Assembly: GCA_010645155.1 (NCBI GenBank)
Contig: CM021323.1
Span: 2,817,488-2,881,487 of the forward strand
Length of the DNA stretch: 64,000 bases
Source of the DNA: Tigriopus japonicus
Lineage: Eukaryota > Arthropoda > Copepoda > Harpacticoida > Harpacticidae
Direction of reading: 5' to 3'
The notes beneath the pieces are model-generated. The model made no database searches. It was not told the DNA's origin and worked only from the letters and a program-made list of their open reading frames with translations. The position numbers and the translations under genes were made by a program. Of the stretch, positions 49,301 through 60,414 are shown piece after piece. Every line of letters starts with the position of its first letter. Position 1 is the first letter of the stretch.

Positions 49301-52014
49301 ACAGAAACATATTGATACCGACCTGCTCGAAAATAATAAGTGCACGACATTAAGTTGTTTATAAAAGGTAAGGTAAGCCAAGAAGGTTAAATTTTGTAAC
49401 AAAGAAACTTGTGCCGAACGGCGCCCTCATTGCTCACTTAGCATGGAAAATTTTATGTTTGGTTTTCAGTTTGCATTTTTTATTCATGAAACTACCCTTT
49501 CGTTAAAAGGTCAGTTATTAAGGGCACGATGAAGATTACAATCTAAATATCCACGCAAGAATATAGTCTCAGAGCATAAGTTGTTGCTTTTTGCTTAAGC
49601 AAAGACTTCGTGTACTTTTGGGGGACTTTATTCAAGTACAATTATGTAGATTGTAAACTTCTATTCCGTCACTGCTCTTCTTGGTGCTCTTAACAAATGA
49701 TTGCCTTGGAAGCATTTTTCGAGGTGGCCAAACTAAATTTCTTCAAATTAAAAAAAAAAAAAATGTAACAAACTGTTGCATCAAAAAGTGATCTTTAGAG
49801 TTCAGAAACGTAAAAACGTAATGAATTACAATTCACAAGAAAATGATTAAGATCAGTTTTACCGATAAATCCAACCTAATCCGACAAATGTCATTGGATT
49901 CTTTGCAGATCGTAAAAATACAAGGATCAAAGGCCGGAGCTGTGGTGGCTGCCTGGACGAGATATGTGCAATTTTGCGAAACGGTGGCTCCACAATTGAC
50001 AGTGACTAAAAAATAACCAAAAAATGAAGAAATCATATTGGAAAACATGGATTCCAAATGGGATCTTAATGGAGGATCTTCCTACATGTGCAACAAACGC
50101 CAAATCCTTGAGCGCAAGTCCCACTTGATGTTCCACCTATAAAGAAGTTGAAAATGCATACATTCCAAGACTTTGAGAGTTTGTTTGTAGGTCCAAAAGT
50201 CTTACCTTTAGCAGTACATTCATCAGCTTAATTGTTAAGAAAAGAGAGTATGAAATGAGAGCTAATAATGCTTGATCTAAATATGATAGTTGTGTCCAAA
50301 ACTTAAAAAGAAATGGAGATAATGGAAGCAAACCACGAAAAAAAGTGAAAATACTGAAAAGCTAAAATTTGGAATATTTTCCAAGGGCGCCAGGTAAAGA
50401 AGAACAGTTTAAGAATCTTGATGTCTTGGTCCGAAAAAACGATCGGGCAAAGCGTGCGCTCGATCAGCTCGAACTAAAGAACCTTATAGGAAAGAAGCGT
50501 CAACTCCGTCATGTTGTTTGGCTTTTTGAAGTTTCAAATGTTTGTCGTTGTTGTCGCCACTGTCAATCAGGAAGTTTGAATAAGAACGAAATTTGATTTT
50601 GCTATTAATTTATGTAGATCATGCCCGGAAGAATTGATCCAGTCATGGTATTGTAAAATAAAATGTGTTCAAGCCCTTACATGAATATTTTATCAGTTAA
50701 AGGCTCCCGCCAACATTTTTGCTATTGCACTTCTTGGTTCGTTTGGCTTTTTGAAGCTTCACGTCAAAGCCACTGTCACTTGTGTTATGAAGACGCTTCT
50801 TTCCTATGAGCTTCTCCAACTTGAACATTTTATGGTTCACATTACATCTCTATACATGCTAACGCCCACAACATTTCCTATTCATTTTTCACCTTTTCAT
50901 GCTATTCTTAGCTTCATATGCATAAAAGTCCTGAAATCAGTTTCTTTTGCAAAGTGCAGTGTTTCCCAGAAATACACGATTATCCGATCGCATGTCATCA
51001 TCCATAATTGAAATAGCTTGATACCAGGTCATTAAGAATTTAATGAACTGCGCATGGCCTACCAAAATCGAGACGAAATCGATCACACGTAAAAAGGGAA
51101 AGCCCCGTTTTTCCCCTTTCCCATGTACTTAATCGACTCGATACCCAATAAATTCTAGAAATCTTTGATTGAGAGTACCGAAATGAGCTGGTTTGAAGCA
51201 TCTTTTTAATAAATCAGTTGCGTTTGACACGCCTGTTGAGGACCGTTGACTTGATTTGATGGCGAGCTGTTTGAGTTTTAATAATGACATTTAGCCTAAA
51301 ACAATCAGCTTGAAAACCCCCCAGGATTTAAATCATTACCTTTACATCAGACAATACCATACAATTATGAAATTTGAGTGGAAAAATATAATTTCAAAAA
51401 TATTTTGGCATTTTCAAATGGTAATAAAAAATCATCAACTACTAAAAAAATATCATTTTGTTAAACGTAGGTAAAAAGAATAAGAGACGACCTTTCAATT
51501 TGTTCTTGTGAGATAGTCCGTAGAAATATTGCTCCGTTTGGTTTACATTGGATATGATCAATAACAAAAAGAGAGAGGGCTTCCCATTTCAATTCCGGGC
51601 ACTCGTTTCCTAAGACTGATTTCCTCAATATTAGCTCTCATTTGTAAAATTCTCACAAGTAAAACAAGTTCCATTTCTGGCTCCAGATCCAATGCAAGCA
51701 GTATTCTGCAAACAAATGAAATAACTATTAATAAAAATCGTAAATAGCGTTGAATAGCATCCTTTCAGTCTCACCGAAAACGTGACAATCTGGAAAGGTG
51801 AAAAAACTAAAACAAAAATATTGGAAATGGCTTAAGAAAGATCAAATAACAATGAAATCAGGGTATTGAAGACTATTGCTTGAGAATAAGGGTCTTGAGT
51901 CCTGATTGATAACTTACTCTTCCCCATTCTTGTGTTATTCACTGATTCTGATGAACACATCTCGAGACTGGAAGTTGTGAAGGCAAAGATTACAACTGTC
52001 AAGAAATATCCCAT
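43354..52014 (-). CDS. Secreted clip-like/CUB-like protein, gene 2 (15 exons)
   Basis: Exons in transcript order: 52014-51918, 51806-51775, 51705-51657, 50226-50206, 50136-50086, 50005-49863, 48558-48492, 48411-48313, 48038-47955, 47887-47855, 47563-47512, 46921-46881, 46650-46460, 44051-43895, 43496-43354. They total 1260 nt and encode 419 residues. All introns are GT-AG with consistent phases. The signal peptide is MGYFLTVVIFAFTTSSLEMC. FSPFQIVTFSNTAC leads into a clip-like region (NGTCFTSDECTAKGG, then GFGVCC at 77-82). CUB-like sequence follows to the end: CGATVSQNCTYL, DICRIRLDLSTFSIAGP, PVICGFNSGQHM, TQYTCGDENGGPDGCLQYF, CYTMCFRQELGKCAICF, MRICGRFFSF and the terminal GGIIGFHLNYALQDC. 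Many even-numbered cysteines and an NCT sequon fit an extracellular protein. It is a paralogue of the + strand gene at 22325-29389, facing it tail to tail. The function is not known to me. Exons 2, 4 and 10 are 32, 21 and 33 nt. Confidence 0.9.
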
Positions 52015-52388
52015 GTTGATGGAAGTGTGGTCTAAGCAAAGATTCTGGAAAAACTGATTTCAAAATTCTTAAACTCTGCCGAGAAAAAAAAGATCCTGTT
52101 GCCGGCGTGTATTCGAATTGGAGTTAAATCAAACGCCATTTCAAGCAACCTAGTGTCGTCAGCAGATCTACGCTGAAGAAAGGCTTGGTTTACATTGGAG
52201 AAAAAAATGAACGTGAATAAGATAGCAAAAGTATCATCTTTTGTCAAAGAACTGACAAAAGCTTCGTTAAACAAATCGAGAATTTCAGGCACATTTGAAA
52301 TTTGAAAGTGAAATAAATGCGACTTTTAGCATTTTTTACTTAGTTTTCGGGTTTGGAACCAAAACATGGATATGTTATTCCTTATAAG

Positions 52389-52885
52389 TAGGGGTGCAGA
52401 TTTCTGGCAAAAAAAACATGCCTTTTAGGCCCCAAAAATGGCAAATAAAATCGTCCATATTGGCAAATAAAATAGCAAATAAACGAAGAAATGGTGGAAA
52501 TGATGGAGTAAAATGGCAAATAGACCCGAAAATTTACTAAAATATAGCAAAACTGGCCATTAAATTTGGAAATTGAGCATTATATTTTACAAACAATAAA
52601 GTGGAATGCAAATGTATGAACATGTAAGAGAAAATATTTTTATTCCGTTGAATAATCCTTCACACAAAACATTTTGGGCAATTTTGTTTTTCCTATTTTT
52701 GAACAAAAAAGACAATTTTGCATTGATTTGTCCAAAAAACGACAAATTTTGCATTTAATTGCCCAAAAACTGACAAACTTTGTACTTATTTGCACAAAAT
52801 GGCAGATAAACTATAAAAGCTAACAAATAGCAAACAAACAGGTTTTTGGGCATAAAATCTTGTTTGCCTGAAATCTGCACTCCTA
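52389..52885 (-). mobile_element. hAT-like non-autonomous element, family A copy 1
   Basis: The ends are TAGGGGTGCAGATTTC and GAAATCTGCACTCCTA. The flanking octamers CTTATAAG and ATTATAAG match at 7 of 8. The 497-bp interior has GGCAAATAAA-type words and about three diverged units of the 31-bp repeat that is expanded in the copy at 60415-61711, in the opposite orientation. It lies just upstream of CUB gene 2. Confidence 0.85.
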
Positions 52886-54020
52886 ATTATAAGCCAATGT
52901 GTGTTTTAACAGAAGGAATAATTTGGACAGTCAAATTTGTAACAATTTGTTGCTGTTGGTCAACCTTGAGCAGAACGTTGGTCTGGAATAGTTAACAAGA
53001 AAGGATCTAAATCTCGCTTAAAACTTGATAAATGGTCATCTTTTATGTTGAATCGCCAAGAAAAATCGCATAAATTAGCCCTCTCTTTAATACAGATGAT
53101 TACCTAAGTTCGTTAGTCAGAGGGGGAAACTTCAACTTCAACTTGAAATTACAAGTAATCTATCTTCTAACACTTATAATAAACTTTATTCAAGGTTAGA
53201 ACAAAAGACATGAAGCCATTTGACATACATGTTGACTATATACATAAGTGCATATTCAAGATCGCATAAAGCTCGTTGCGTCCTTGGAACATTTTTTGAC
53301 CCCGAAGGTAGAAAGCCATTCGTATAATTCCAGAGGATCATTTTTGCGATTGATCTGAACGGTTGGAATTTCGTTATTCAGCCCTTCTGCCTGACTCAGA
53401 TAGAGAAAGCGTGGTCCAAATGGAGTTGGACCATCGATTTATACATGATTTCCATCATGAGAGGATCTCTTAGAATTGTCTTGCTTAAAATTGCTGGATA
53501 TATCTTTATTTCCCAATGTTTCCTTCCTCGTCAAGGGATTGGTGGAACGGTCATTGTCAATCAAATCAATTCGTCTACCTTGAAAACATCACTTCAACCC
53601 AGAATCAAAATTTATAAAGAAACCGTTGAGTTGCAAAAATATGATTCAAAACGTATGACAAGTTTTCATTGTAGGGCTTCAAATTAATATCAGTGCCCAA
53701 ACGTCCTTTTATATACAATATGCCGTATATTTAATTTCATGATCTTGCTGAAGACGCAATGATCATAGAAGAGTCTCGTCCAAAACTTGTACAAATTTGG
53801 AGGACATTTGCAAATATTGGAACACCTATCAGTAGGGCTTGGAAAAAAGTTTTTTTTTTTTGGGTAGAGTCCCTTTATCCTCTTATCTGTGCCGGTCAAC
53901 TAGGCCAAAGTGCAGAGGTCACAAAGTTGGCAGAGAGGAGACGCTGGGACAGACAGGCCTATCATTTTGTTGGACAATTTTCAGGCCCCAGCTGACCTTT
54001 GGCTGTGACGTTTTCCAAGG

Positions 54021-54648
54021 AGTTGTGCCCAAACAAGTTCGTTTCGTTTGTAGGGTTGAAGTAGGGGTGGGCGAGAAGCCGGTGTCGGTGCCAAGTTGTT
54101 GACACCAACTTTTTGGGCTTTCGGTGTCGGCATTAATACCAGGTCTCTGGTGCCGACGTATAAGGCTTCAAGAGTTTTTGAAAAACGTACTGCCCGCCCA
54201 AAAACTTAATCCCAATTTTGATTGTAAATGTGAAGGACTAAACAAAATCCAATATCATCATTTTTGGTTCCATCAAAAACATAAACGCAATGCAAGAAAA
54301 TCACACACCCAGCTAGGGTATTGTAAAATGTTGGCTTATTTTCCCTCTCTCCAATTTATGTTGCACTAACATGGACTTAAATGTCTTTAGAATGCGTAGG
54401 TCTGTCAAAACTTTTGCTCCATATCACAGTCCAAAAGGGCACATTTTGTTTGACTTAATTATAAGAAACACGCTATCTGTGTCAGTGTCGACACCACGAC
54501 GTTGATTGGCAACTTCAACACAGGTGCCGGTGTCGGCGTGGGTGTCAACCTTGCGGTGTCGGTGTCGGAGTCGAGGGCAAAATTGCCGCTGTCACCCATC
54601 CCTAGGTTGAAGTCAGGGTCACTTGTTGTTTGTTTGGGCACAACTTAA
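54021..54648. repeat. Small palindromic element split by the family D insertion
   Basis: AGTTGTGCCCAAACAA at about 54021 and its complement TTGTTTGGGCACAACT at about 54633-54648 lie on either side of the family D element. With that insertion and one target copy removed, an approximately 77-bp inverted-repeat unit remains. No target duplication of its own was found. Confidence 0.5.
54062..54604. mobile_element. hAT-like non-autonomous element, family D
   Basis: The 543-bp element begins TAGGGGTGGGCGA and ends TGTCACCCATCCCTA. It is flanked by a perfect 8-bp duplication, GGTTGAAG, at 54054-54061 and 54605-54612. The interior is rich in GGTGTCGG words near both ends, which form subterminal repeats as in many hAT elements. 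No transposase is present. It is inserted inside a small palindrome (see the next entry). Confidence 0.88.
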
Positions 54649-55090
54649 ATAATAATCTTCGGAAATATCAAGTTTTCACCTGCAACCTTGGCTCTTCAAC
54701 AGCTGTAACTCATCCAACATAAATTTCCGTACATCCGCCCTGTGGCAGAGGTGCATTAGGTAGCCAAAATGAGAAGATAACCAAGTGTTCAGTGGGGTGG
54801 TTTGTTGAATCTTGTCAAGAGGTAAAGGCATAGAAATATAGAAATATGTAATAACAGTTAAACTAAGCAACTACTAAAAGATAATGTGCTGGTTAAACTT
54901 ACTTACCTTTGCTACTTAAGATGACAATTATTAAATGAGTAATAATAGGTGGCTTAGTTTCAGTCTTCAAAATCCTTTTGTTTTGTCTACACTTGTGGGG
55001 GAAATTGCCATTGAGTTCTATTAATACTAGAGGGAATGTAATCCTAAAAATGTGTGTCCGGTCGCCAAGTGTTGAACGGACAAAAGTGCT

Positions 55091-55490
55091 GGAACATTTG
55101 AAATGTGTGACCCGGCAAATGTCAGCCATGGAATTGATGAATCAAACTTTTTTGAAAGCATCGAAGACGTCATTTGGTTACAATGCCTTGGATTTGAATG
55201 CTACAACTAGGAACTTTTTTGTCAATACATTGAATAAGTCGCTGGTAGGAAGAACACAAATTTAAGCTTTTGCTTTATGTAGGGTTAATCCAATACATAT
55301 AAGGATAAAAAATAACTTGTGGCTTCAAGAACGAGTTTTAAAAAGCTGGTCTTCATTCGCATGTTTGGTCACACTGACTGTCCGCTCAACAGTTGTGATG
55401 GCGACATTTTCCTCATAAATTCAACGCATTCCACCCCGCTTGCCAAATCAGCCTAACTAAAGCTTGCACGCTATCTAATGATTAATAAAT
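55091..55490 (-). repeat. Dispersed repeat, copy 2
   Basis: This is the inverted copy of 32462-32917. It starts about 50 bp before the family B MITE at 55540. Short ORFs through it, such as one ending FVNTLNKSLVGRTQI, are not conserved in the other copy and are not called as genes. Confidence 0.7.
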
Positions 55491-55539
55491 GATCTAAGGA
55501 AATTGCTCCACCGATAGGGTTAGTTCACATCATCTAGGT

Positions 55540-55800
55540 CAGGGGTTGGCAACCACTTTTGGGCCAAGGCCCACAAAATTTGATTGCATGGTGTCAAGGG
55601 CCCACCAAACAGACGTTGGTGGGTTCAGGGCCCCACAAATTAACTATCAAAGAGCTTTGGGCCCACAAGTCCATGAGAGAACTACGAGAGGGGATGACTC
55701 TCGGGCTCACTATTTTGGGCTCTTCTCATAGCTCCTGGGTCCACCAAAGACCACCCTTGGGCCCACATGTGAGCCGCAGCCCACCGGTGGCTTACCACTG
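55540..55800. mobile_element. hAT-like MITE, family B copy 2
   Basis: This 261-bp element begins CAGGGGTTGGCAACC and ends with a diverged GGTGGCTTACCACTG. It is flanked by a perfect 8-bp duplication, ATCTAGGT, at 55532-55539 and 55801-55808. The interior matches 42870-43117 in direct orientation (TTTGGGCCAAGGCCCAC). It contains no gene; ORFs across it come from GCCCAC repeats. Confidence 0.92.
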
Positions 55801-56608
55801 ATCTAGGTGATGCAAGCAAAGAGAGAGAACAAGCTGTTTTCAACGCTCTAGATTCTCTGTTAGACAGTAAAACAACTTTTTCTCTTAGCTCTTCTGTAGT
55901 TATCAGCCATATGCCACAAACAAAAAGAAATCACAGCAAATTTAACAATGGCATCCCCCTAGCCCAAGTCAAATAAGTCAGAGACCTATTTCATTTTTCA
56001 AGTTCTTAGAAAGGGTTTGAGCTTCCTTACAAATAAAAATTGATCATAAAACCGGATTTTTGTCCAATTTTTTTTTTTGCCGGTGAAAATTTATTTATTC
56101 CCTTGCACCCAAAATTCTTAAAAATCATGCCCACTTTTAAAACATTTTGTTGTTGCTTGAACTACGAATTGATAGGAATATTTACAACTTCCAAATCTTT
56201 TGAAAGCGAAATATTTCGAAAATGCCAAAATGCAATGACTTTTCCCCGATTTTAGTGCTTAAAAGTTGCCGCAAATACTGAATGTGCATCAAGTTACTCA
56301 TGCTTGGTTGCAACCATCATATCTAGAGGCACAAAGCGTTTCTGCTGGCATTTATGTTTTGAATTTTTTAAAAAGATTTTTGTCTTCAAGGTTTGCAACA
56401 TCAAATTTAAAAAATAAGGCACTCTCAGTTTATTGACTCGGATGTGCAAAAGGTTGATTTAAAATTCAAGTCAGAATTGATTTTTTTCGTTGTTTCTGAT
56501 GAAGATTAAGGCAATTAATCCCCAAAGCAGAGGCTACATGTTTGGTCTTAAAGGTGAACTTGGTGTATATAATTAATTATGTATCGGTTTGTGCAGCTCT
56601 TGGGGACC

Positions 56609-56718
56609 TGGGATCGTATTCTCTATTCGTACTTAGTACTTAAAGTCTTACTTCAAGCACCAAGTTACTAATACTCGTAAGATGTAGGACTTCAAGTACG
56701 AGTTGCGAATACGGGCCT
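56609..56718. mobile_element. Short MITE-like inverted-repeat unit
   Basis: The left end GGGATCGTATTCTCTATTCG and the reversed right end GGCCCGTATTCGCAACTCG pair imperfectly, and both continue into TACTT. The unit is about 110 bp, AT-rich in the middle, without a clear target duplication. It adjoins or overlaps the mariner remnant that follows. Confidence 0.5.
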
Positions 56719-57035
56719 GCTCAACCGGAAACAGCTTCTCATCGGAGAACCAGATCACAAGTAGTCTTGGTTTTAACAGGGAGGAATTGCTTCTCAAAGT
56801 ATCTTGCGAGTATTTTGCTTGGTGTTGCTATGAAAATGTCTTTCGGTCTTGCCCTTGAAGTTGTTCCCAAATCATCATTGATGAGCCTTTGCGAGGTTGT
56901 CCTTGACATACCCATGCCTCTGGCTATTCCATGGATCATTCAGTGAGGATTAGGCTCAATTCGACCTTTAAGAGTTCCAATTTTAGCCTTTGTTCTGACC
57001 GACCTCTTTCTTTCTTGCCCAGGCTCCCTTAGTAA
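56700..57035 (-). pseudogene. Mariner-type transposase N-terminal remnant
   Basis: On the - strand the translation reads RKRSVRTKAKIGTLKGRI, a TGA at 56942-56940, then IHGIARGMGMSRTTSQRLIN and DDLGTTSRARPK. After a frame change near 56752 comes VIWFSDEKLFPVEQA. This matches the order of a mariner transposase: GRPRSVRT-like linker, second helix-turn-helix, then the WFSDEK motif with the first catalytic Asp. One stop and one frameshift break it, and everything after the first catalytic residue is missing. No terminal repeats were found. Confidence 0.75.
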
Positions 57036-57039
57036 ACCG

Positions 57040-59227
57040 TCTTCGTTTTGGCTATGTGACGTTTTAATATGTTGAAATTTGAAATTCTACGCAAAGAGAG
57101 GGAGAGGCTTACTGATTTCCGTTTGCGGTGCTCCATGCATGGGACGCCATTTCGATGGCAATGGATCTTATAGCTTCCAAATCAACTTGATTGCCTTTAT
57201 AGATTTAGAAAGAAAACAAAATATAATGGTGTACGTTTTGCAAAAGCAATTAAAATGCTTTTAACCGCAAACCCAATTTTAATTCAAAAAAATAAAACTG
57301 TTTTATTAATTCCCTTTTAAGCCATAGTCGTGTGTCAGTGTGGTATGAAATAATGAACAAATGAGACATGTGTTGATTGAAGTTGACAAGAGCCATTTAC
57401 TTCGTCAAGCTCGACTTAATACATCCCATCTTGACACATCATGCACATCTTGCGTGTTATTTATTCGTATCTAATAGCCTCGATCTCACTGAAAATTGTG
57501 AACAGAACGATTCCTCGCTTCAATGGAGCACTGCAATGGAAATTATTGCTTTTGCTCAGTAAGCTTGTGGTAAGTCAAGAGAGTGAGAGAAGTTCATTGA
57601 GCGGATCAGAGTTTGTTGGAGGTGAAGTGCCAAAATTTCATTCTCTATCGTACATTCAGTTCATCATGGCAGGTGGTCCAATTGACGATAAACATGATAG
57701 AATTCATCGTGAGGTTACATGGTTCCCAACAAAGTTATGCCAAATGACAAAACCAGCGAAGCGTCAAATCATTTTTCAGTTGAATGAGGTTTCAAAGAAC
57801 TGTTTTGAAGTCAGAAAGAGATCGAGACCAAAAATTGAATCCCGTTGCCAATTGACACTCAACTTTGAAGAGGCATGAACAAAAACTGTAAATTGATTAC
57901 TTGGTTCCTGATAGACTCATAAGTTAGTAAACAAGGGTCCAGGATTTAGAATCAAAAGTGCTTGTTACACTTGTCAGTTTTTTTGCACCAAAAGGCAAAA
58001 CAGAGGAAGAAAAGTCAAAGTCTTGCTGAATACTAAAAACTAGCTTAGCTCTTTATGTCTAAACAAATTGAACTTTTGGTTTGATAAAAAGTCAGGCAAA
58101 ATCATTTCGTAATGAATTTAAACAAAAATATCTTTTCTTCTTAGGGCAGAGCATTGATTGCCCAGTTTTAGCATTCAGTTGGAGTCAGATTGAAAGGTAA
58201 ACCTTAAAAAGCCCAATTTCAAAATGGTTTTCCATCTGTGAGTCTACAAGTCAGGCATTTTTAGGTTCACGTGCAAGAGTTTTAGACCCGTTGACTTTTG
58301 AACTTATCACACTCCCAACTTGTTGAGATCAAATTCCGTGATTAGTACTCCACGTATCAGCATAAATATATTAATTACAGATCTCTTCATTTTGACAGCG
58401 TTAAAAAGCACCCCCTGAAAGTTATTTTGTAATGAAGCTCATAGATAATGCTATCTATTGAATACATTTACGCTTTATTATGTATTGATAACCAAAGCTA
58501 GCCAAAAAATAAACGGGTTAAACTACTGTCATCTCGCTCTGCCTGCTCAACTGCAATCGAAATATTTGGTCTGTGGTATCAGACAAATTGCTTTTCTGCC
58601 ATAAGAAAAGAAATAAAACCCTACCAAAAGTAGCTTCTGTCAGTAACCCATCAAAGCTTGAAATCGCTTACTTGACAGAGAGCGGATCGCCAGAAAAAGT
58701 TGGTGGTTTAACCACGTTTGCGGTGGTTTCCGTATCCCCACTATGCAATAATAAAAACCACCTGTGTAACAAATCTGTTCTTCGCTTCTCTCCGATTCAG
58801 ATCAATGATTGCGTGAATTTACCTACCATCGTACATTTTGACAACGAGTCTGGTTGAATAAGCCGGGCTTTTCTAACCAAAAAATATTGTTGTCGTGGTA
58901 TTGACAGGTGTTTGGTAATGATGCGTGAGCTCAACCCCAACCATGAAACTAAATCCCAACAATTATAGACTATGCTTATCCTTGGATGATTGCCATCCAA
59001 GATTTGACATAAATGGTAGGAGTGAAAAAGTCGAAGGTGGCTCAGATTAGTTATTGAAGACCCATTCGTATCTTCACTAACACTTATTTTCAAAATGCCA
59101 AAACAAAGCGGCTCCTTTTTTGACCGAGCAGTTTATTTTGTAATCGTTGGTGCTTTTGGTAATCTACCTGAGTCAATAACGGTGTTTCAAAATGCAACCA
59201 ACCACAATTTATGAAGGTTTTGGTTTT
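57040..59227. other. Non-coding or unassigned stretch
   Basis: Frames at 57441-57878 (145 residues, with a hydrophobic start) and 58573-58857 (94 residues) are the longest here. Neither shows a recognisable domain or gives neighbouring exons in phase, so I do not call them as genes. No repeat boundaries were seen. Confidence 0.4.
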
Positions 59228-59233
59228 ACTTAT

Positions 59234-59514
59234 GTTGAGTCATAGCTCATGCTCGTATTCTAGTCACTCGTTCTAGTCATCTCGCTCTGTATAAATATGT
59301 ATGTCTAGAATGAGCGTGAGCTATGACTCAACATTTCCCGTGTGTGGTGGGATTCCGTCGTCGACCCTGCCGTGGAGGCATGAGTTCCGTCAACCCCGCC
59401 CCCAGAAAGGGAAATGTTGAGTCATAGCTCATGCTCGTATTCTAGTCACTCGTTCTAGTCATCTCGCTCTATATAAATATGTATGTCTAGAATGAGCGTG
59501 AGCTATGACTCAAC
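59234..59514. mobile_element. Composite hairpin element with 6-bp target duplication
   Basis: Two 99-bp direct repeats (59234-59332 and 59416-59514) differ at one base. Each is itself a hairpin: GTTGAGTCATAGCTCA at its start pairs with TGAGCTATGACTCAAC at its end, and pairing continues inward through CTAGAAT to give a stem of about 28 bp. The 83-bp spacer is bounded by ATTTCCC and GGGAAAT. The whole unit is flanked by ACTTAT at 59228-59233 and 59515-59520, so it appears to have been inserted as one piece. It has no coding capacity and its class is not recognised. Confidence 0.85.
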
Positions 59515-60414
59515 ACTTATGAAGGTAAAATTATGAAGGTTGCCTATGAAAAGAAGCTTGCCTGTATTGAATGAAGTCTAATGCCACCCAGGATATTCAT
59601 CCTTTCTTTTGATCTTTTCTGTCATCCTTTCTCTCCAAATGACGTCTCAAAATCATACAATTTTAAGAGAACTGAATAATTTCTGCAGACTCCATGCACA
59701 TTTCAAAAGTTCAAGTTCCATGTTTAAAAATTATTTTCAATAAGAATGTGCCGTGACACCAAATGCAGCCAAAGTAAACCTAAAGGGTAAAGCTGAATAC
59801 AATAGGACTGTATCTTGGTATAAGAATTCCTTTTGCTGCTCATCGAAATTAACATTGGTTAAAAAAAGACTCGTGACATAACAACATTTCTCTTTCTTTT
59901 GTTATTTCCCCATTTTGGCGGTGACTTCGATAGTGGTCAAAAAAGTAATGGAGTTTCTTAGGAGAAATTAAGTTCGCATATATGTTACGTTGAAAAGAGA
60001 GAAATTTCGATTTGGATTTGCCTTATTCGGCATGAGCTTATGCAAGTACGGTATGTCTTGTGCGAGTACGGTTTGTGTGATCATAGACACACATTTACAG
60101 TGATTACTGACTACTGATTTGTACCATACTACTGTGGTCAATGAAGAGTTCTATCAAGTATAACATCATTAAACGCTGTCAAGCATGAATTAATTCTAGC
60201 GTTGGTGATCACATGAGTGAATTGTTTCAAAAAATGCATGCATGAAAAAGATCTGGCTAGTGTTGTGAGCACATGATTTTATTGTTGTTTCCTTCAAAGA
60301 GAGATCAATCAACATGTCAAACTCTCGCGATCAAGGATACTTTATATATAGATAGAGAAACAATCAAGTGATCAATATGGAAAAACCAATAGAAAACGTG
60401 GACGATGTGATGAG

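Noticed and set aside
53445..53687. 80-residue ORF with a possible signal-like N-terminus
   Set aside because: Hydrophobicity alone is weak in AT-rich sequence, and no cysteine pattern or continuation was found.
55546..55801. Overlapping ORFs of 61 and 80 residues
   Set aside because: Same MITE family, read in two frames; not genes.
57441..57878. 145-residue ORF with a hydrophobic start
   Set aside because: No recognisable domain, no in-phase neighbouring exon, and no support from a paralogue.
58573..58857. 94-residue ORF
   Set aside because: No domain or splice context; length is within chance for this AT-rich window.
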